A stretch of 64,000 nucleotides of DNA from Lacinutrix sp. Bg11-31 (GCF_002831665.1 NZ_CP025118.1:2480001-2544000); one strand, 5' to 3'; positions 53,510-63,002 are shown, counted from the first letter of the stretch. Notes: generated from the sequence alone by a model not told the origin. Translations and numbers: made by a program.

Positions 53510-53521
53510 CTTGCTTTTTAA
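53493..53521 (+). terminator. bidirectional terminator overlapping the kinase stop codon
   Basis: AAAAGCAAGCTAT / ATAGCTTGCTTTT, perfect 13-bp palindrome with A and T tracts; the TAG at 53507 lies in its 3' arm. Confidence 0.88.
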
Positions 53522-53540
53522 ATTATTTAAATGAAATAAG

Positions 53541-53972
53541 TTATCTATTCATTCCTTTTATTTCGTCTATAAACGTATCTAAGTCTACACCATTACTAAC
53601 TAAAGTTAATGCTTTACCAACTACGTATTTTACGTTGTCTGGATTAAATCCTAATCCAACAGCAATTTTACGTAATAAAATCTCCTCATGATCACCTTTA
53701 ATATGATCTACATAAACCATGCGTGATAAATCAAATAAACGTTCCAAACGAATATCGTAAGAACTTGGTGGATTAATTGGGTGCGATTGGTAATCCTTTA
53801 ATATTATCTTATAATCGTTTTCACCAATATCTAAATTACGTGCTAAACGATCTAAAAATGTTTTTTCTTCGTCCGTAATAATTCCATCGTCCATTGCCAC
53901 TTTTACAATTGATGCAAAATGGTCCTCGTTACGCTTTTTAAATCCGCTATCGAATAAATCTGAAAATGACAT
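53541..53972 (-). CDS. TerB-like tellurite-resistance-family protein
   Basis: 143 residues from MSFSDLFDSGFKKRNEDHFA; the frame reaches 54014 but the extra 14 residues do not fit. All-helical, with acidic patch VAMDDGIITDEEKTFLDRLARNL and KIAVGLGFNPDNVKYV, matching the TerB/DjlA-like helical domain that may bind metal. Tellurite resistance itself is not implied: no other ter genes are present. Convergent with the kinase gene. Confidence 0.82.
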   Translation of the reverse strand: MSFSDLFDSGFKKRNEDHFASIVKVAMDDGIITDEEKTFLDRLARNLDIGENDYKIILKDYQSHPINPPSSYDIRLERLFDLSRMVYVDHIKGDHEEILLRKIAVGLGFNPDNVKYVVGKALTLVSNGVDLDTFIDEIKGMNR

Positions 53973-54056
53973 ATATTTTATTGTTTTAGAGTAGCAAAGA
54001 TAGTTAAAGTTCAAATCTTTTAAAATGAAATCTTTCTTTTTTTATTACTACAAGTA

Positions 54057-54241
54057 TTAATATAAATTATGCATTTCAAATACAATTTCACCACCTCCAA
54101 TTATATCTTTATGAGACAGAACATTGTCTTTCAAAACTCTCCCATTAACTGAAACACTTTTTACATAAACATGATCTTTACTTTGCTTAGTAGCTTTAAT
54201 TCTAAGCGTATTTCCATTACCAAGCAACCATCCTATCGTTT
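54057..54241 (-). pseudogene. C-terminal remnant of a glycoside hydrolase (GH92-type resemblance)
   Basis: A 62-codon open frame on the minus strand, with stop at 54057-54059 and preceded in frame by TAG, with no start codon. It reads GWLLGNGNTLRIKATKQS, then HVYVKSVSVNGRVLKDN and LSHKDIIGGGEIVFEM. The NG-x-LxIxA ... VxSVxxNG ... SHxDIxxGGxLxFxM pattern is that of the C-terminal beta-sandwich of GH92-type alpha-mannosidases. Nothing of the catalytic part lies upstream (54242-54377 is non-coding). It is therefore a decayed gene end. Confidence 0.5.
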
Positions 54242-54350
54242 TCTACACGAATAAAGCACGTTCTTATTGTCATGATGGTAAACATAACTCAAACAAAGCA
54301 ATTACTTTATAATAATAATTTCATAATTACCATTTAACCATTCTATCTCT

Positions 54351-54358
54351 TATATTTG
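54351..54358 (+). promoter_or_regulatory. -7 promoter element of mfd
   Basis: TATATTTG, full match to TAnnTTTG, 20 bp before the GTG start. No clear TTG at -33. Confidence 0.4.
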
Positions 54359-54377
54359 TTGTCCAATACTTTAATAC

Positions 54378-57300
54378 GTGAGCAAACTGCTAATCTCGCA
54401 AACATATGCACAGTCTTTGCAACTGCAAAAACTACAAACCGCTATTGCCAAAACTCAAGAAAAAACAAATAAAACGCATATAAAAGGCCTTGTTGGCTCT
54501 GCACTTTCGTTTGTAATACACGAAAGCTTTAAAACTGCCGAAAAACCTTTTCTTTTAATTTTTAACGACAAAGAAGAAGCTGCTTTTTATCTTAACGATT
54601 TAGAGCAACTTATAAACGGTAAAGATGTTTTATTCTATCCTGGAAGTTATAGAAGACCATACCAGATTGAAGAAACAGATAATGCTAATATACTGCTACG
54701 TGCAGAGGTTTTAAACAGAATAAACTCGCGTAAGAAACCTGCAATAATTGTAACCTATCCAGACGCACTTTTTGAGAAAGTAGTTACAAGGAAAGAGCTG
54801 GAACGTAACACGTTAAAAATTAATGTTGGCGACGATTTAAATATCGATTTTGTAAACGAAGTATTATTCGAATACAAATTTAAACGTGTCGATTTTGTTA
54901 CAGAACCTGGAGAATTTTCGGTTAGAGGTGGTATTGTAGATGTATTTTCTTTTTCGCATGACGAACCTTACAGAATTGAATTTTTTGGAGACGAAGTCGA
55001 TAGTATTAGAACCTTCGATGTAGAAACACAACTCTCTAACGAGCAGATTAAAAAAATTGGCATTATTCCAAATGTTGAAAACAAGTTTTTAGACGAGTCT
55101 CGTGAGAGTTTCTTAAAATACATTGCTTCAAAAACCGTAGTTTTTACAAAAAATGTAGAAGTGCTTTTCTCAAGAATAGACGAATTCTTCATAAAAGCCG
55201 AAGACGCCTTCAAAAGCCTTTCAACCGAAGTAAAACATGCAGAGCCTGTAGAGTTATTCTGTAATTCAACATTACTAAAAAAACAGCTTTTAGATTTTAA
55301 TGTGGTAGAGTTTGGTACAGATTCTTGGCTAAAACCACAAGAAGAAATCTTATTTAACACCACACCACAACCTGCATTTAATAAACAGTTCGATTTACTT
55401 ATTAATAACCTAAACGAAAGCCATAACAACGGTTTTACAAATTACATTGCCTGTGTAAGCGAGCAACAAGCTAAACGTTTTCATGATATTTTTGATGATG
55501 TAGAGCAAGATGTAAAATACCAAACCATAACACTATCACTTTTTCAAGGTTTTATAGACCATGGTAATAAAATGGTGGTTTATACAGACCATCAAATTTT
55601 TGAGCGTTACCATAAATTTCATCTAAAAAATGGATACGCAAAAAAGCAAGCGATTACTTTAAAAGAAATTACTAATCTCGATATTGGAGATTATGTTACA
55701 CATATAGATCATGGAATTGGTAAGTTTGGTGGACTAAAAAAAATAGATGTAGAAGGGAAAAAGCAAGAAGCTATAAAATTAGTTTATGGCGAACGCGATG
55801 TATTATATTTAAGCATTCATTCTTTACATAAAATCACTAAATTTAATGGTAAAGACGGGAAGCCACCAAAGGTTTACAAACTTGGTAGTAAAGCATGGAA
55901 GGTATTAAAAGAAAAAACCAAATCTAGAGTTAAGCACGTTGCTTTTAATTTAATAAAGCTTTATGCTAAGCGCAAACTAGAGAAAGGTTATCAATACAAA
56001 GAGGACAGTTATTTACAACACGAGCTCGAAGCGTCTTTTATTTACGAAGACACTCCAGATCAAATTACTGCAACTGCAGATATTAAGGCAGATATGGAAA
56101 GCCAACGACCAATGGATCGTTTAATTTGTGGCGATGTAGGTTTTGGAAAAACCGAAGTTGCCATTCGTGCTGCTTTTAAGGCGGTCGATAATGGTAAACA
56201 AGTCGCGGTTTTAGTGCCAACGACCATATTGGCATTTCAACATAATAAAACCTTTAAAGAGCGTTTAAAAGAATTTCCTGTAACTGTAGATTATGTTAAC
56301 CGTTTTCGTACTGCAAAACAAAAACGAGAGACTTTAGAGAAGCTAGAAAAAGGCCATGTAGATATTATTATTGGCACGCATCAACTGGTAAATAAAAAAG
56401 TAAAATTTAAAGATTTAGGTTTATTAATTGTAGACGAAGAGCAAAAATTTGGTGTCGCAGTAAAAGAGAAATTAAAAACAATAAAAGACAATGTAGATGT
56501 CTTGACTTTAACTGCTACTCCTATTCCAAGGACGCTTCAGTTTAGCTTAATGGCTGCACGAGATTTATCGGTAATTACTACTGCTCCTCCTAATCGTTAC
56601 CCTATAGAGAGCAATGTTATTCGTTTTAGTGAAGACACCATTCGCGATGCTGTGAGTTATGAAATTCAGCGTGGCGGACAAGTATTCTTCATTCATAATC
56701 GTATAGAAAACATTAAAGAAGTTGCTGGTATGATACAGCGTTTGGTTCCAGATGCTAAAGTTGGTGTTGGCCACGGACAAATGGAAGGTAAAAAACTAGA
56801 AACTTTAATGCTCTCTTTTATGGAAGGCGCTTTTGATGTTTTAGTAAGTACAACTATTATAGAAAGCGGTCTCGATGTACCAAATGCAAATACTATTTTT
56901 ATTAATAATGCCAATAATTTTGGACTAAGCGATTTACACCAAATGCGTGGTCGTGTAGGACGAAGCAACAAAAAGGCCTTCTGTTATTTTATTACGCCTG
57001 AGTATTCTGCAATGACAGACGATGCAAGAAAACGTATTCAGGCCTTAGAACAATTTACTGCTTTAGGAAGCGGATTTAATATTGCGATGAAGGATTTAGA
57101 AATTCGTGGTGCTGGAGATTTATTAGGTGGTGAACAAAGTGGTTTTATAAATGAAATTGGCTTCGACACCTACCAGAAAATATTAAATGAAGCTATTGAA
57201 GAGCTTAAAGAAAATGAGTTTAAGGATTTATATGATGAAGATCCCGAGGACAAAGAATATGTAAAAGACATGACTATTGATAGTGATTTAGAACTACTAT

Positions 57301-57725
57301 TCCCAGACGATTATGTTAATAACATAGCCGAAAGACTAAACCTTTACACACAACTTAATAATTTTAAAACTGAAGAAGAGTTAGCTAAGTTTGAAACCGA
57401 ATTAATAGATAGATTTGGAGAATTGCCAACGCAAGTAGTCGATTTATTAGATAGTGTACGCTTAAAATGGACTGCTACCAAATTAGGAATCGAAAAAGTG
57501 ATTATGAAAAACGGTAAACTTGTAGGTTACTTTATTAATGATCAGCAAAGTCGCTTTTACCAAAGTACAAATTTTAATAAACTATTAAAATACGTACAGC
57601 AAAATCCTAGAGCTGGTAAAATGAAAGAAAAACAAACTAGAAAAGGCTTGCGTTTATTACTTACCTTTGATAACATTAAAACCGTAGAACAAGCATTGGC
57701 AGTACTTAAACCTATATTGAATTAA
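54378..57725 (+). CDS. mfd: transcription-repair coupling factor
   Basis: 1115 residues with a GTG start. UvrB-like N-terminal part (PGSYRRPYQIEETDNANILL and DIDFVNEVLFEYKFKRVDFVTEPGEFSVRGGIVDVFSF), RNA-polymerase-interaction domain (IGDYVTHIDHGIGKFGGL), then a RecG-like helicase: GDVGFGKTEVAIRAAF (Walker A), VDEEQKFGV (DEEQ), TLTATPIPRTL and QMRGRVGRSNKKAFCY. C-terminal TRCF domain to the end. It removes RNA polymerase stalled at lesions and recruits UvrA. Full length. Confidence 0.97.
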   Translation: MSKLLISQTYAQSLQLQKLQTAIAKTQEKTNKTHIKGLVGSALSFVIHESFKTAEKPFLLIFNDKEEAAFYLNDLEQLINGKDVLFYPGSYRRPYQIEETDNANILLRAEVLNRINSRKKPAIIVTYPDALFEKVVTRKELERNTLKINVGDDLNIDFVNEVLFEYKFKRVDFVTEPGEFSVRGGIVDVFSFSHDEPYRIEFFGDEVDSIRTFDVETQLSNEQIKKIGIIPNVENKFLDESRESFLKYIASKTVVFTKNVEVLFSRIDEFFIKAEDAFKSLSTEVKHAEPVELFCNSTLLKKQLLDFNVVEFGTDSWLKPQEEILFNTTPQPAFNKQFDLLINNLNESHNNGFTNYIACVSEQQAKRFHDIFDDVEQDVKYQTITLSLFQGFIDHGNKMVVYTDHQIFERYHKFHLKNGYAKKQAITLKEITNLDIGDYVTHIDHGIGKFGGLKKIDVEGKKQEAIKLVYGERDVLYLSIHSLHKITKFNGKDGKPPKVYKLGSKAWKVLKEKTKSRVKHVAFNLIKLYAKRKLEKGYQYKEDSYLQHELEASFIYEDTPDQITATADIKADMESQRPMDRLICGDVGFGKTEVAIRAAFKAVDNGKQVAVLVPTTILAFQHNKTFKERLKEFPVTVDYVNRFRTAKQKRETLEKLEKGHVDIIIGTHQLVNKKVKFKDLGLLIVDEEQKFGVAVKEKLKTIKDNVDVLTLTATPIPRTLQFSLMAARDLSVITTAPPNRYPIESNVIRFSEDTIRDAVSYEIQRGGQVFFIHNRIENIKEVAGMIQRLVPDAKVGVGHGQMEGKKLETLMLSFMEGAFDVLVSTTIIESGLDVPNANTIFINNANNFGLSDLHQMRGRVGRSNKKAFCYFITPEYSAMTDDARKRIQALEQFTALGSGFNIAMKDLEIRGAGDLLGGEQSGFINEIGFDTYQKILNEAIEELKENEFKDLYDEDPEDKEYVKDMTIDSDLELLFPDDYVNNIAERLNLYTQLNNFKTEEELAKFETELIDRFGELPTQVVDLLDSVRLKWTATKLGIEKVIMKNGKLVGYFINDQQSRFYQSTNFNKLLKYVQQNPRAGKMKEKQTRKGLRLLLTFDNIKTVEQALAVLKPILN

Positions 57726-57776
57726 AAAAACATCTTTGGCAAAGTTTTTGCCTTACACAATATAAAACCATTAACA

Positions 57777-59147
57777 ATGACTAGAAAATTACTTTTTTTA
57801 CTCGCTATATTACCTTCGGTATTATTCGCACAACATACAATTAAAGGCACTTTTACGCCTGCCGAAGATTTTAAATTCGCATTCTTATATCGCGTAACTG
57901 CAGAAACTTCATTATTTGTGGCTAATGCAGATGTGGCAGAAGATGGCACTTTCGAAATGGCATTAGACGAAGCTACTATTCCTGGAACTTATCGCTTAGT
58001 TTACTCGCAACCTCAAGAGCAATTTAATTTCGATTTTATAATAAATAATAAAGAAGATATTGTTTTAAAATTCGATTTAGAAAAAGGATTAACTTTCGAT
58101 AAATCTACAGAAAACAAAATGTACAACTCTTACAACCGTAGCATGGCTTTAGTAAACAAGAGTATACGCAATTATTACGGCTCTGGTAAAGAAGATAAAA
58201 CTGGCTATTCTAAGATTTTTAATATTTTAAAAGACACTCAAAAAGAGTTCGAAAAAGCTTCAGATGGCATGATAGCTAATAACTTTATAAAAGCCTGTAG
58301 CCCATATATTCCAAACGGATTAGAAGATGTTTCTACATTTTCTAAAAACATAAAATCTAATTATTTCTCGAATATCAATTTTGGTAACAAAACACTTCAG
58401 GATTCTAACTTTTTAATTAAAACTACTATAGATTATGTTATTGGTTTTATAGACCGAAAAAATCCTGATGCCTCTTACATGGAAAACGTAGATACAGTTG
58501 TAAAAGCGATTGGAGATAACCCGAAAATTAAAGGAATTCTTTTAGAAGTTTTATGGAATCAGTTTTCTATTGAAAATAATGAGGTTGTAGCTAATTATAT
58601 TGGCTCTAAATACTTGTTAAATAGCGCTCGCGCTAATAATGATAACGAATTAGCAAATAACATTATCTATTTTAAAAATGCGTCTATAGGTAATATAGGT
58701 CCAGATTTTAACATTGAAATAAAAGACGAAAAAGACAAAATAAAAGTATCTAAACTTAGCAAATTAGAAGGTTCTAACAACTATTTATTATTCTTTTGGA
58801 GTACAACATGTTCTCACTGTTTAGATGAAATACCTCAGTTAAAAGAATTTATAAAATCTAAAACAAAAGAAGACATCCAAGTTATTGCAATAGCATTAGA
58901 TAACGATTTATACCGTTGGAAAGAACTAACATACGATTATCCAGATTTTCTACACGTTTTTGGAGAAGGCAAATGGGATAACCCAATAGGCGACCAATAC
59001 AATGTAACAGCAACACCTAGTTATTTTGTATTAGATAAAGACAAAAAAATTATTGGTAAACCTGAAGACATTAACACTTTTAAAAAATATTTTGAAGGTT
59101 TAGCTAAAGCAAAAAAAGCAGACTCAGTTCTTGAGAAGAAGGAGTAG
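57777..59147 (+). CDS. TlpA-like thioredoxin-fold protein with N-terminal DUF4369-type domain
   Basis: 456 residues. Signal peptide to about residue 19 (PSVLFAQ), a DUF4369-like beta domain (TIKGTFTPAEDFKFAFLYR), a helical middle and a C-terminal thioredoxin domain from about residue 310 with the redox pair in FFWSTTCSHCLDEIPQL and cis-Pro in NVTATPSYFVLDKD. It is a periplasmic thiol-disulphide enzyme, as used in envelope biogenesis or cytochrome c maturation; the partner is unknown. Confidence 0.9.
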   Translation: MTRKLLFLLAILPSVLFAQHTIKGTFTPAEDFKFAFLYRVTAETSLFVANADVAEDGTFEMALDEATIPGTYRLVYSQPQEQFNFDFIINNKEDIVLKFDLEKGLTFDKSTENKMYNSYNRSMALVNKSIRNYYGSGKEDKTGYSKIFNILKDTQKEFEKASDGMIANNFIKACSPYIPNGLEDVSTFSKNIKSNYFSNINFGNKTLQDSNFLIKTTIDYVIGFIDRKNPDASYMENVDTVVKAIGDNPKIKGILLEVLWNQFSIENNEVVANYIGSKYLLNSARANNDNELANNIIYFKNASIGNIGPDFNIEIKDEKDKIKVSKLSKLEGSNNYLLFFWSTTCSHCLDEIPQLKEFIKSKTKEDIQVIAIALDNDLYRWKELTYDYPDFLHVFGEGKWDNPIGDQYNVTATPSYFVLDKDKKIIGKPEDINTFKKYFEGLAKAKKADSVLEKKE

Positions 59148-59170
59148 ATTGTTTTAGAATATAGAATTGT

Positions 59171-59199
59171 AAAAGCGAAGTTTAATACTTCGCTTTTTT
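59171..59199 (+). terminator. terminator after the TlpA-like gene
   Basis: AAAAGCGAAG / CTTCGCTTTTTT with a TTTAATA loop. Confidence 0.9.
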
Positions 59200-59238
59200 G
59201 TTTTTAATAGTTTAATTTTTCTTAAATTTACAATCTAC

Positions 59239-60423
59239 ATGACTGATATACATAAAATTAAACTTTAAAAATTACTACACAGAGCACAACATAGTATTGG
59301 TATTAATTTCGACCACAATTCTAGTTTAACTGCTATCGTTAGAACATTACCACGTGCAAAGTGGAGTAATACACATAAAGTATGGTATATTAAAAACAAT
59401 CCATCAAATTTAAAACTTATCTATAAAAACTTTAAAGGCAAGGCCGTTATAGATGGAGACACGTTTTTTAGTAAAGTCATTGTTAAACAAGAAGTAGTAA
59501 TAATCCCAAAGCATAAAAGAGTATTAAATAGAGAACAAAAATTATTACTAAATAATTTTTACAAATATTTAAAAGGAAAGCGCTACAGCCAAAGCACCAT
59601 AAATACCTACTCGTATTCTATTGCAGATTTTATTGAGTTTCACACAAATAAAAGCTTAGAAACACTAACCAATAAAGATGTCGAGCTTTATATAGAGACT
59701 GTATATATAAAGCGAAATTACAGTGTTAGTACACAACGTCAATTTATTAGTGCTCTAAAATTGTTTATTATTTTTGAGCCTATTACTAAAATAAGCAATC
59801 TAGAATTAACACGACCAAGTAGAGATCGCGCATTACCTTCTGTTTTATCTCAAAAAGAAATAATACATCTAATTAGTAAAGCAAAAAATTTAAAACATCG
59901 TGCTATAATAGCCTTACTATACTCTGGCGGATTACGTATAAGTGAGTTAATAAATTTAAGAATTGAAGATTTCCATATTAACAGAAGACAAATTTTTATA
60001 AGAAACAGTAAGGGTAGAAAAGACAGGTATGTTACATTAGCTGAAAGTTTTTTACCTTTATTACAAAACTATCTAGTTACCTACTCTCCAAAGCATTATT
60101 TTGTAGAAGGCCAAATAAAGCAACAATATACTGCTGGTAGTGTTAGAAAATTTATAAAAAAATATAAAAATGAATGTGGCATAAAAACAAACGTTACACC
60201 ACATACGCTAAGACATAGTTATGCAACTCATTTATTAGAAAATGGCGTTAATTTAAGACACATTCAAGAGCTTTTAGGACACAGTAAACCTGAAACCACA
60301 ATGATTTACACACATGTTGCCAGAAAAGATCTACTATCTATTAAAAGCCCATTAGATTTTGCTGTAGAACAATTAAAAAAAACCGATAAAGACGAACAAA
60401 ACTTCCTCTTATCCGGAAAATAA
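59239..60423 (+). pseudogene. tyrosine recombinase (XerD-like), interrupted by an in-frame stop
   Basis: The full open frame starts at ATG 59239 (MTDIHKIKL), hits TAA at 59266-59268, and then stays open to 60423. Past the stop, the reading KLLHRAQHSIGINFDHN and VRTLPRAKWSNTHKVWYIKN is the normal N-terminus of flavobacterial integrases, so the TAA falls inside the conserved region. No in-frame ATG or GTG follows before a TTG at 59761, within the core-binding domain. The catalytic set is intact: SGGLRISEL (Arg), GRKDRYV (Lys), HTLRHSYATHLL, LGHSKPETTMIYTHV (Tyr). Could be suppressed, truncated or dead. No IntI-specific extra segment is visible. Cassettes follow 38 bp downstream. Confidence 0.8.
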
Positions 60424-60441
60424 CAAGGGATAATTAGTATA

Positions 60442-60466
60442 TTTATCCACATATAACACGTTGTGT
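60442..60466 (+). other. first cassette boundary, candidate attI-like site
   Basis: Between the recombinase stop and the first cassette gene lies TTATCCACATATAACACG, then TTGTGT. GTTGTGTGCC (60460-60469) is complementary to the 3' motif GGCACACAAC of the same cassette (61002-61011). Only this half of the palindrome occurs here; the long hairpin seen at the other boundaries is absent. That is what an attI or an array start would look like. Confidence 0.45.
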
Positions 60467-60471
60467 GCCAT

Positions 60472-61020
60472 TTGAGAAAAACCGAAAATACATTGAAAAC
60501 TGAAATTATAAACCAACCATATTCTGGAGAATTTAAAGAAAGGATTTATGATATTGAAAGTCCTTGGAATTCTCAATCTTGGACTTGGATTAAGTTTATC
60601 GATGAAAATTTAAATGAAACTGTTGGACAATTTCGTGGAACGCCAAAAGAAGTGAAGTATTCGGAAAATCGGAATGAAATTATTGTTCTGACTTCTGATT
60701 ATGTTTACAGACTAAACGCTTCTGACTTGAACATAATAGAAACGGAAAGTCAACCTCAATATCAGGATTTAGAAGTTTCACCTGATGGAATTTTCTTTTT
60801 TCATAATTACTATGAAATTGAAAAAATGAACAGTTCATTATCTGACTTGACTGAAATCCAAAGTCCATTTAAAATGGATGACATCCGATTTAGAAAATGG
60901 AACGGAAATATATTGGAATTTGAGTGTGAGGAATTTACTAATTGGAGTAGAAATGAAATAATGGAATTAGACACAAACGAATGGAAAATAAAAATAAAAA
61001 CGGCACACAACACCGTATAA
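60472..61020 (+). CDS. cassette gene 1, unknown function
   Basis: 182 residues with a TTG start at 60472 (reading RKTENTLKTEIINQ...); a GTG at 60463 or a TTG at 60493 is also possible. By analogy with cassettes 2 and 3, translation begins about 12 bases into the cassette, without a clear ribosome-binding site. Soluble, Glu/Asn/Trp-rich, with strands such as SWTWIKFIDENLNETVG and EIIVLTSDYVYRLNA that look like a small beta-propeller. The stop codon is inside the attC-like element (GTATAA). Codon use (more TTG, CTG, GGA) differs from core genes. No family recognised. Confidence 0.6.
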   Translation: MRKTENTLKTEIINQPYSGEFKERIYDIESPWNSQSWTWIKFIDENLNETVGQFRGTPKEVKYSENRNEIIVLTSDYVYRLNASDLNIIETESQPQYQDLEVSPDGIFFFHNYYEIEKMNSSLSDLTEIQSPFKMDDIRFRKWNGNILEFECEEFTNWSRNEIMELDTNEWKIKIKTAHNTV

Positions 61021-61136
61021 AAATAATTGCGGTTTAGTGCTTAATCAAAGGTCGTTGCGTGTTTGTAACGTCTGATTTTCCTTCGGAAAATCCTCGCATA
61101 CAAACCCGCAACTATTCTTATACATAAACGTTCTAC
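61002..61136 (+). repeat. attC-like hairpin element 1
   Basis: Begins GGCACACAACACCGTATAA and ends TATACATAAACGTTCTAC. Nested arms: GTATA / TATAC, TTGCGG / CCGCAA, GTTGCG-GTTTGT / ACAAAC-CGCAAC, and a tip GATTTTCC-TTC-GGAAAATC. The outer ACACAAC pairs with the 5' end of its own cassette; the closing GTTCTAC starts the next cassette. Almost the same inner sequence recurs at 63741. Confidence 0.7.
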
Positions 61137-61141
61137 GCAAT

Positions 61142-61735
61142 TTGAAAAACTTACTCAAAATATTAATTCTGACTTTGATTTTGGCTTCTTGTAAAAAAGA
61201 AACTGAAAAGAAAACGGAATTGAGAAAACCTGAATTTAATCTCAAAACGGACATAACCGATTTTAAGAAAAAAATGACTGAATCGGACACAATCAAAATT
61301 TGGTTTAACCATTCTGTTTGTACATATCAAGGAGCTGAACGAATTGAAATAACAAAAAAATCTGATTTAATAAAAATAAGAACTGAATTTAAGGAAGATA
61401 CTTTTGACCAAAATCCTGAATGGAAAATTGTGTACGAAAAACAAATACCAATTACTGATACGATTTGGAAAATGGAGGAATTCTTTAAACGGAATTCTAA
61501 CCGAAAAAAATCTGAAGAAAAAGAATATGGAACTCTACAAGTTTCATACAATGGAAATAAAATTCATTATTTCACTAAAGGTTTAGGCGATTTAAATATG
61601 TTTATGGCTGACTATTTTGAGACAATGAAAAAGATACATCCAGAGAATACGAATAATATTTATGGAGTTGAAATCATCGAATTTGATGATATAAAAAACG
61701 GAGAAATAAAAGAAACGGAATTAGAACCTGAATAA
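61142..61735 (+). CDS. cassette gene 2, lipoprotein of unknown function
   Basis: 197 residues with a TTG start (61142), reading KNLLKILILTLILASC: a lipoprotein signal with lipobox Cys at about residue 17, then a Lys/Glu linker (KKETEKKTELRK). The mature part has DTIKIWFNHSVCTYQGAERI and KIHYFTKGLGDLNMFMADYF. An extracytoplasmic protein, no family recognised. It starts 11 bases after the cassette boundary (GTT at 61130-61132) and stops 7 bases before the next attC-like element. Confidence 0.7.
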   Translation: MKNLLKILILTLILASCKKETEKKTELRKPEFNLKTDITDFKKKMTESDTIKIWFNHSVCTYQGAERIEITKKSDLIKIRTEFKEDTFDQNPEWKIVYEKQIPITDTIWKMEEFFKRNSNRKKSEEKEYGTLQVSYNGNKIHYFTKGLGDLNMFMADYFETMKKIHPENTNNIYGVEIIEFDDIKNGEIKETELEPE

Positions 61736-61740
61736 AAACT

Positions 61741-61870
61741 GCGTAGAACACCGTGTATAATTAATGGCTAGTTCTAGCTTACTTACGAAAATCCTCGCGG
61801 ATTTTCTATCTGTGTTTTATTTGCTAACTTTAGTGCTTAAAACACGCAACTAATCATACACAAAACCGTC
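61741..61870 (+). repeat. attC-like hairpin element 2, 3' end altered
   Basis: Starts GCGTAGAACACCGTGTATAA; GTAGAAC is complementary to GTTCTAC at the start of its cassette (61130-61136). Arms GTGTATAATTA / TAATCATACAC and tip GAAAATCC-TCGC-GGATTTTC; the middle diverges from elements 1 and 3. It ends CATACACAAAACCGTC where the others have ACCGTTNNNN or AACGTTNNNN; the break falls at the core position and IS110-type DNA follows. Confidence 0.65.
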
Positions 61871-61904
61871 CAAGATCAATTCCTAATAAATATTCTGTTT
61901 TTTT

Positions 61905-62897
61905 TTAAGCTGCATGCTGTTGTAAAACAACATAAGGTGTTCCTCTTTTCACAACAGCAAAAGCTCTTGCAATTAGTTTGTTTCTAACATTATTTATGGC
62001 TAACATTTTATCTTTTCCTTCTGCTACTTTTCGCTTATAATATTGTCTTAATTCACTATCATGTTGTATTGCAGAAACGCTTGCCATACTTAATAAGCTT
62101 TTCATTTTTCTGTCTCCTAAATAATGACATTGTTTTCGCTTATAGATACTGGTTCCAGAACGATGCTCGAATGGCGCTGTTCCACAATAACTAGAAAAAG
62201 CACGCCAACTTGCAAAGCGTGTAAAGTTTCCTGTATGGTAAATTAATTGACTAGCAACTACTAAACCTACTCCTTTTAAACTCGATAATAATTCATAATT
62301 TTTTTGCATCGATTCATCTTGAGAAATAATCTCTTTTATCCTATCCTCTACTGATTTTACTTGCTTAGATAAATAGTCTATACTGCGTTTTAAGCTTATG
62401 CAACCAGAATCTGTGGTTGGACTAGATAAAAGTATTTTCATTTCTTTTAAAGTACCTTTAAGACCTGCATTATTTCTAACTAATTGATCCCGTAAAGCTA
62501 ACAGTCTTCCAAGCTCTAAATGAGACATACTTTTTACTGTACTTGGTTCCAACTCTTCTCTATAAAGCCAAGCATAACGTGCTATTAAAGCCGCATCAAG
62601 CTTGTCTGTCTTTTCTTTTACAATTCCCGATGAACGTTTTATTTTTAAAGGACTTTCTTCTACATAAACTATAGATTGACTAGCGAAATAAAGCGCTAAT
62701 TTTAATGAGTAATATCCTGTATTCTCAAAACAATAAAAAACGTCAATTTCATTGGTATACTTTGAAACCCATTTTAAAAGACTTTTATAACCTACTACAT
62801 CGTTAATAAACTCCTTATGTACTTCTGCTTGATAACAAAAGGCATCTATTGTTTTTTTTGAAACATCGATTCCAACGACTTCTTTGTAATTTTTCAT
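61905..62897 (-). CDS. IS110-family transposase (DEDD recombinase)
   Basis: 330 residues. N-terminal RuvC-like DEDD domain: VVGIDVSKKTIDAFCY, YCFENTGYYSLKLALYF and KEKTDKLDAALIARYAW. C-terminal Tnp_20-type domain: LSSLKGVGLVVASQLIYHTG, SWRAFSSYCGTAPFEHRSGTS and YLGDRKMKSLLSMAS, with the catalytic Ser region. Length and both domains are intact, so it may be active. It points against the cassette genes. Confidence 0.92.
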   Translation of the reverse strand: MKNYKEVVGIDVSKKTIDAFCYQAEVHKEFINDVVGYKSLLKWVSKYTNEIDVFYCFENTGYYSLKLALYFASQSIVYVEESPLKIKRSSGIVKEKTDKLDAALIARYAWLYREELEPSTVKSMSHLELGRLLALRDQLVRNNAGLKGTLKEMKILLSSPTTDSGCISLKRSIDYLSKQVKSVEDRIKEIISQDESMQKNYELLSSLKGVGLVVASQLIYHTGNFTRFASWRAFSSYCGTAPFEHRSGTSIYKRKQCHYLGDRKMKSLLSMASVSAIQHDSELRQYYKRKVAEGKDKMLAINNVRNKLIARAFAVVKRGTPYVVLQQHAA

Positions 62898-63002
62898 ATT
62901 TTTACAATTAGAGTGAATAAATATGTTGCGTTAACTACTTCCTTTATCGGGAGATTTTGACTCCTGGTATTCCAAATGGTTCTTGGCAACTGTATAGAAA
63001 GA

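Noticed and set aside
60442..60450. DnaA-box-like TTATCCACA
   Set aside because: A single copy without an AT-rich unwinding element or clustered boxes; not an origin.
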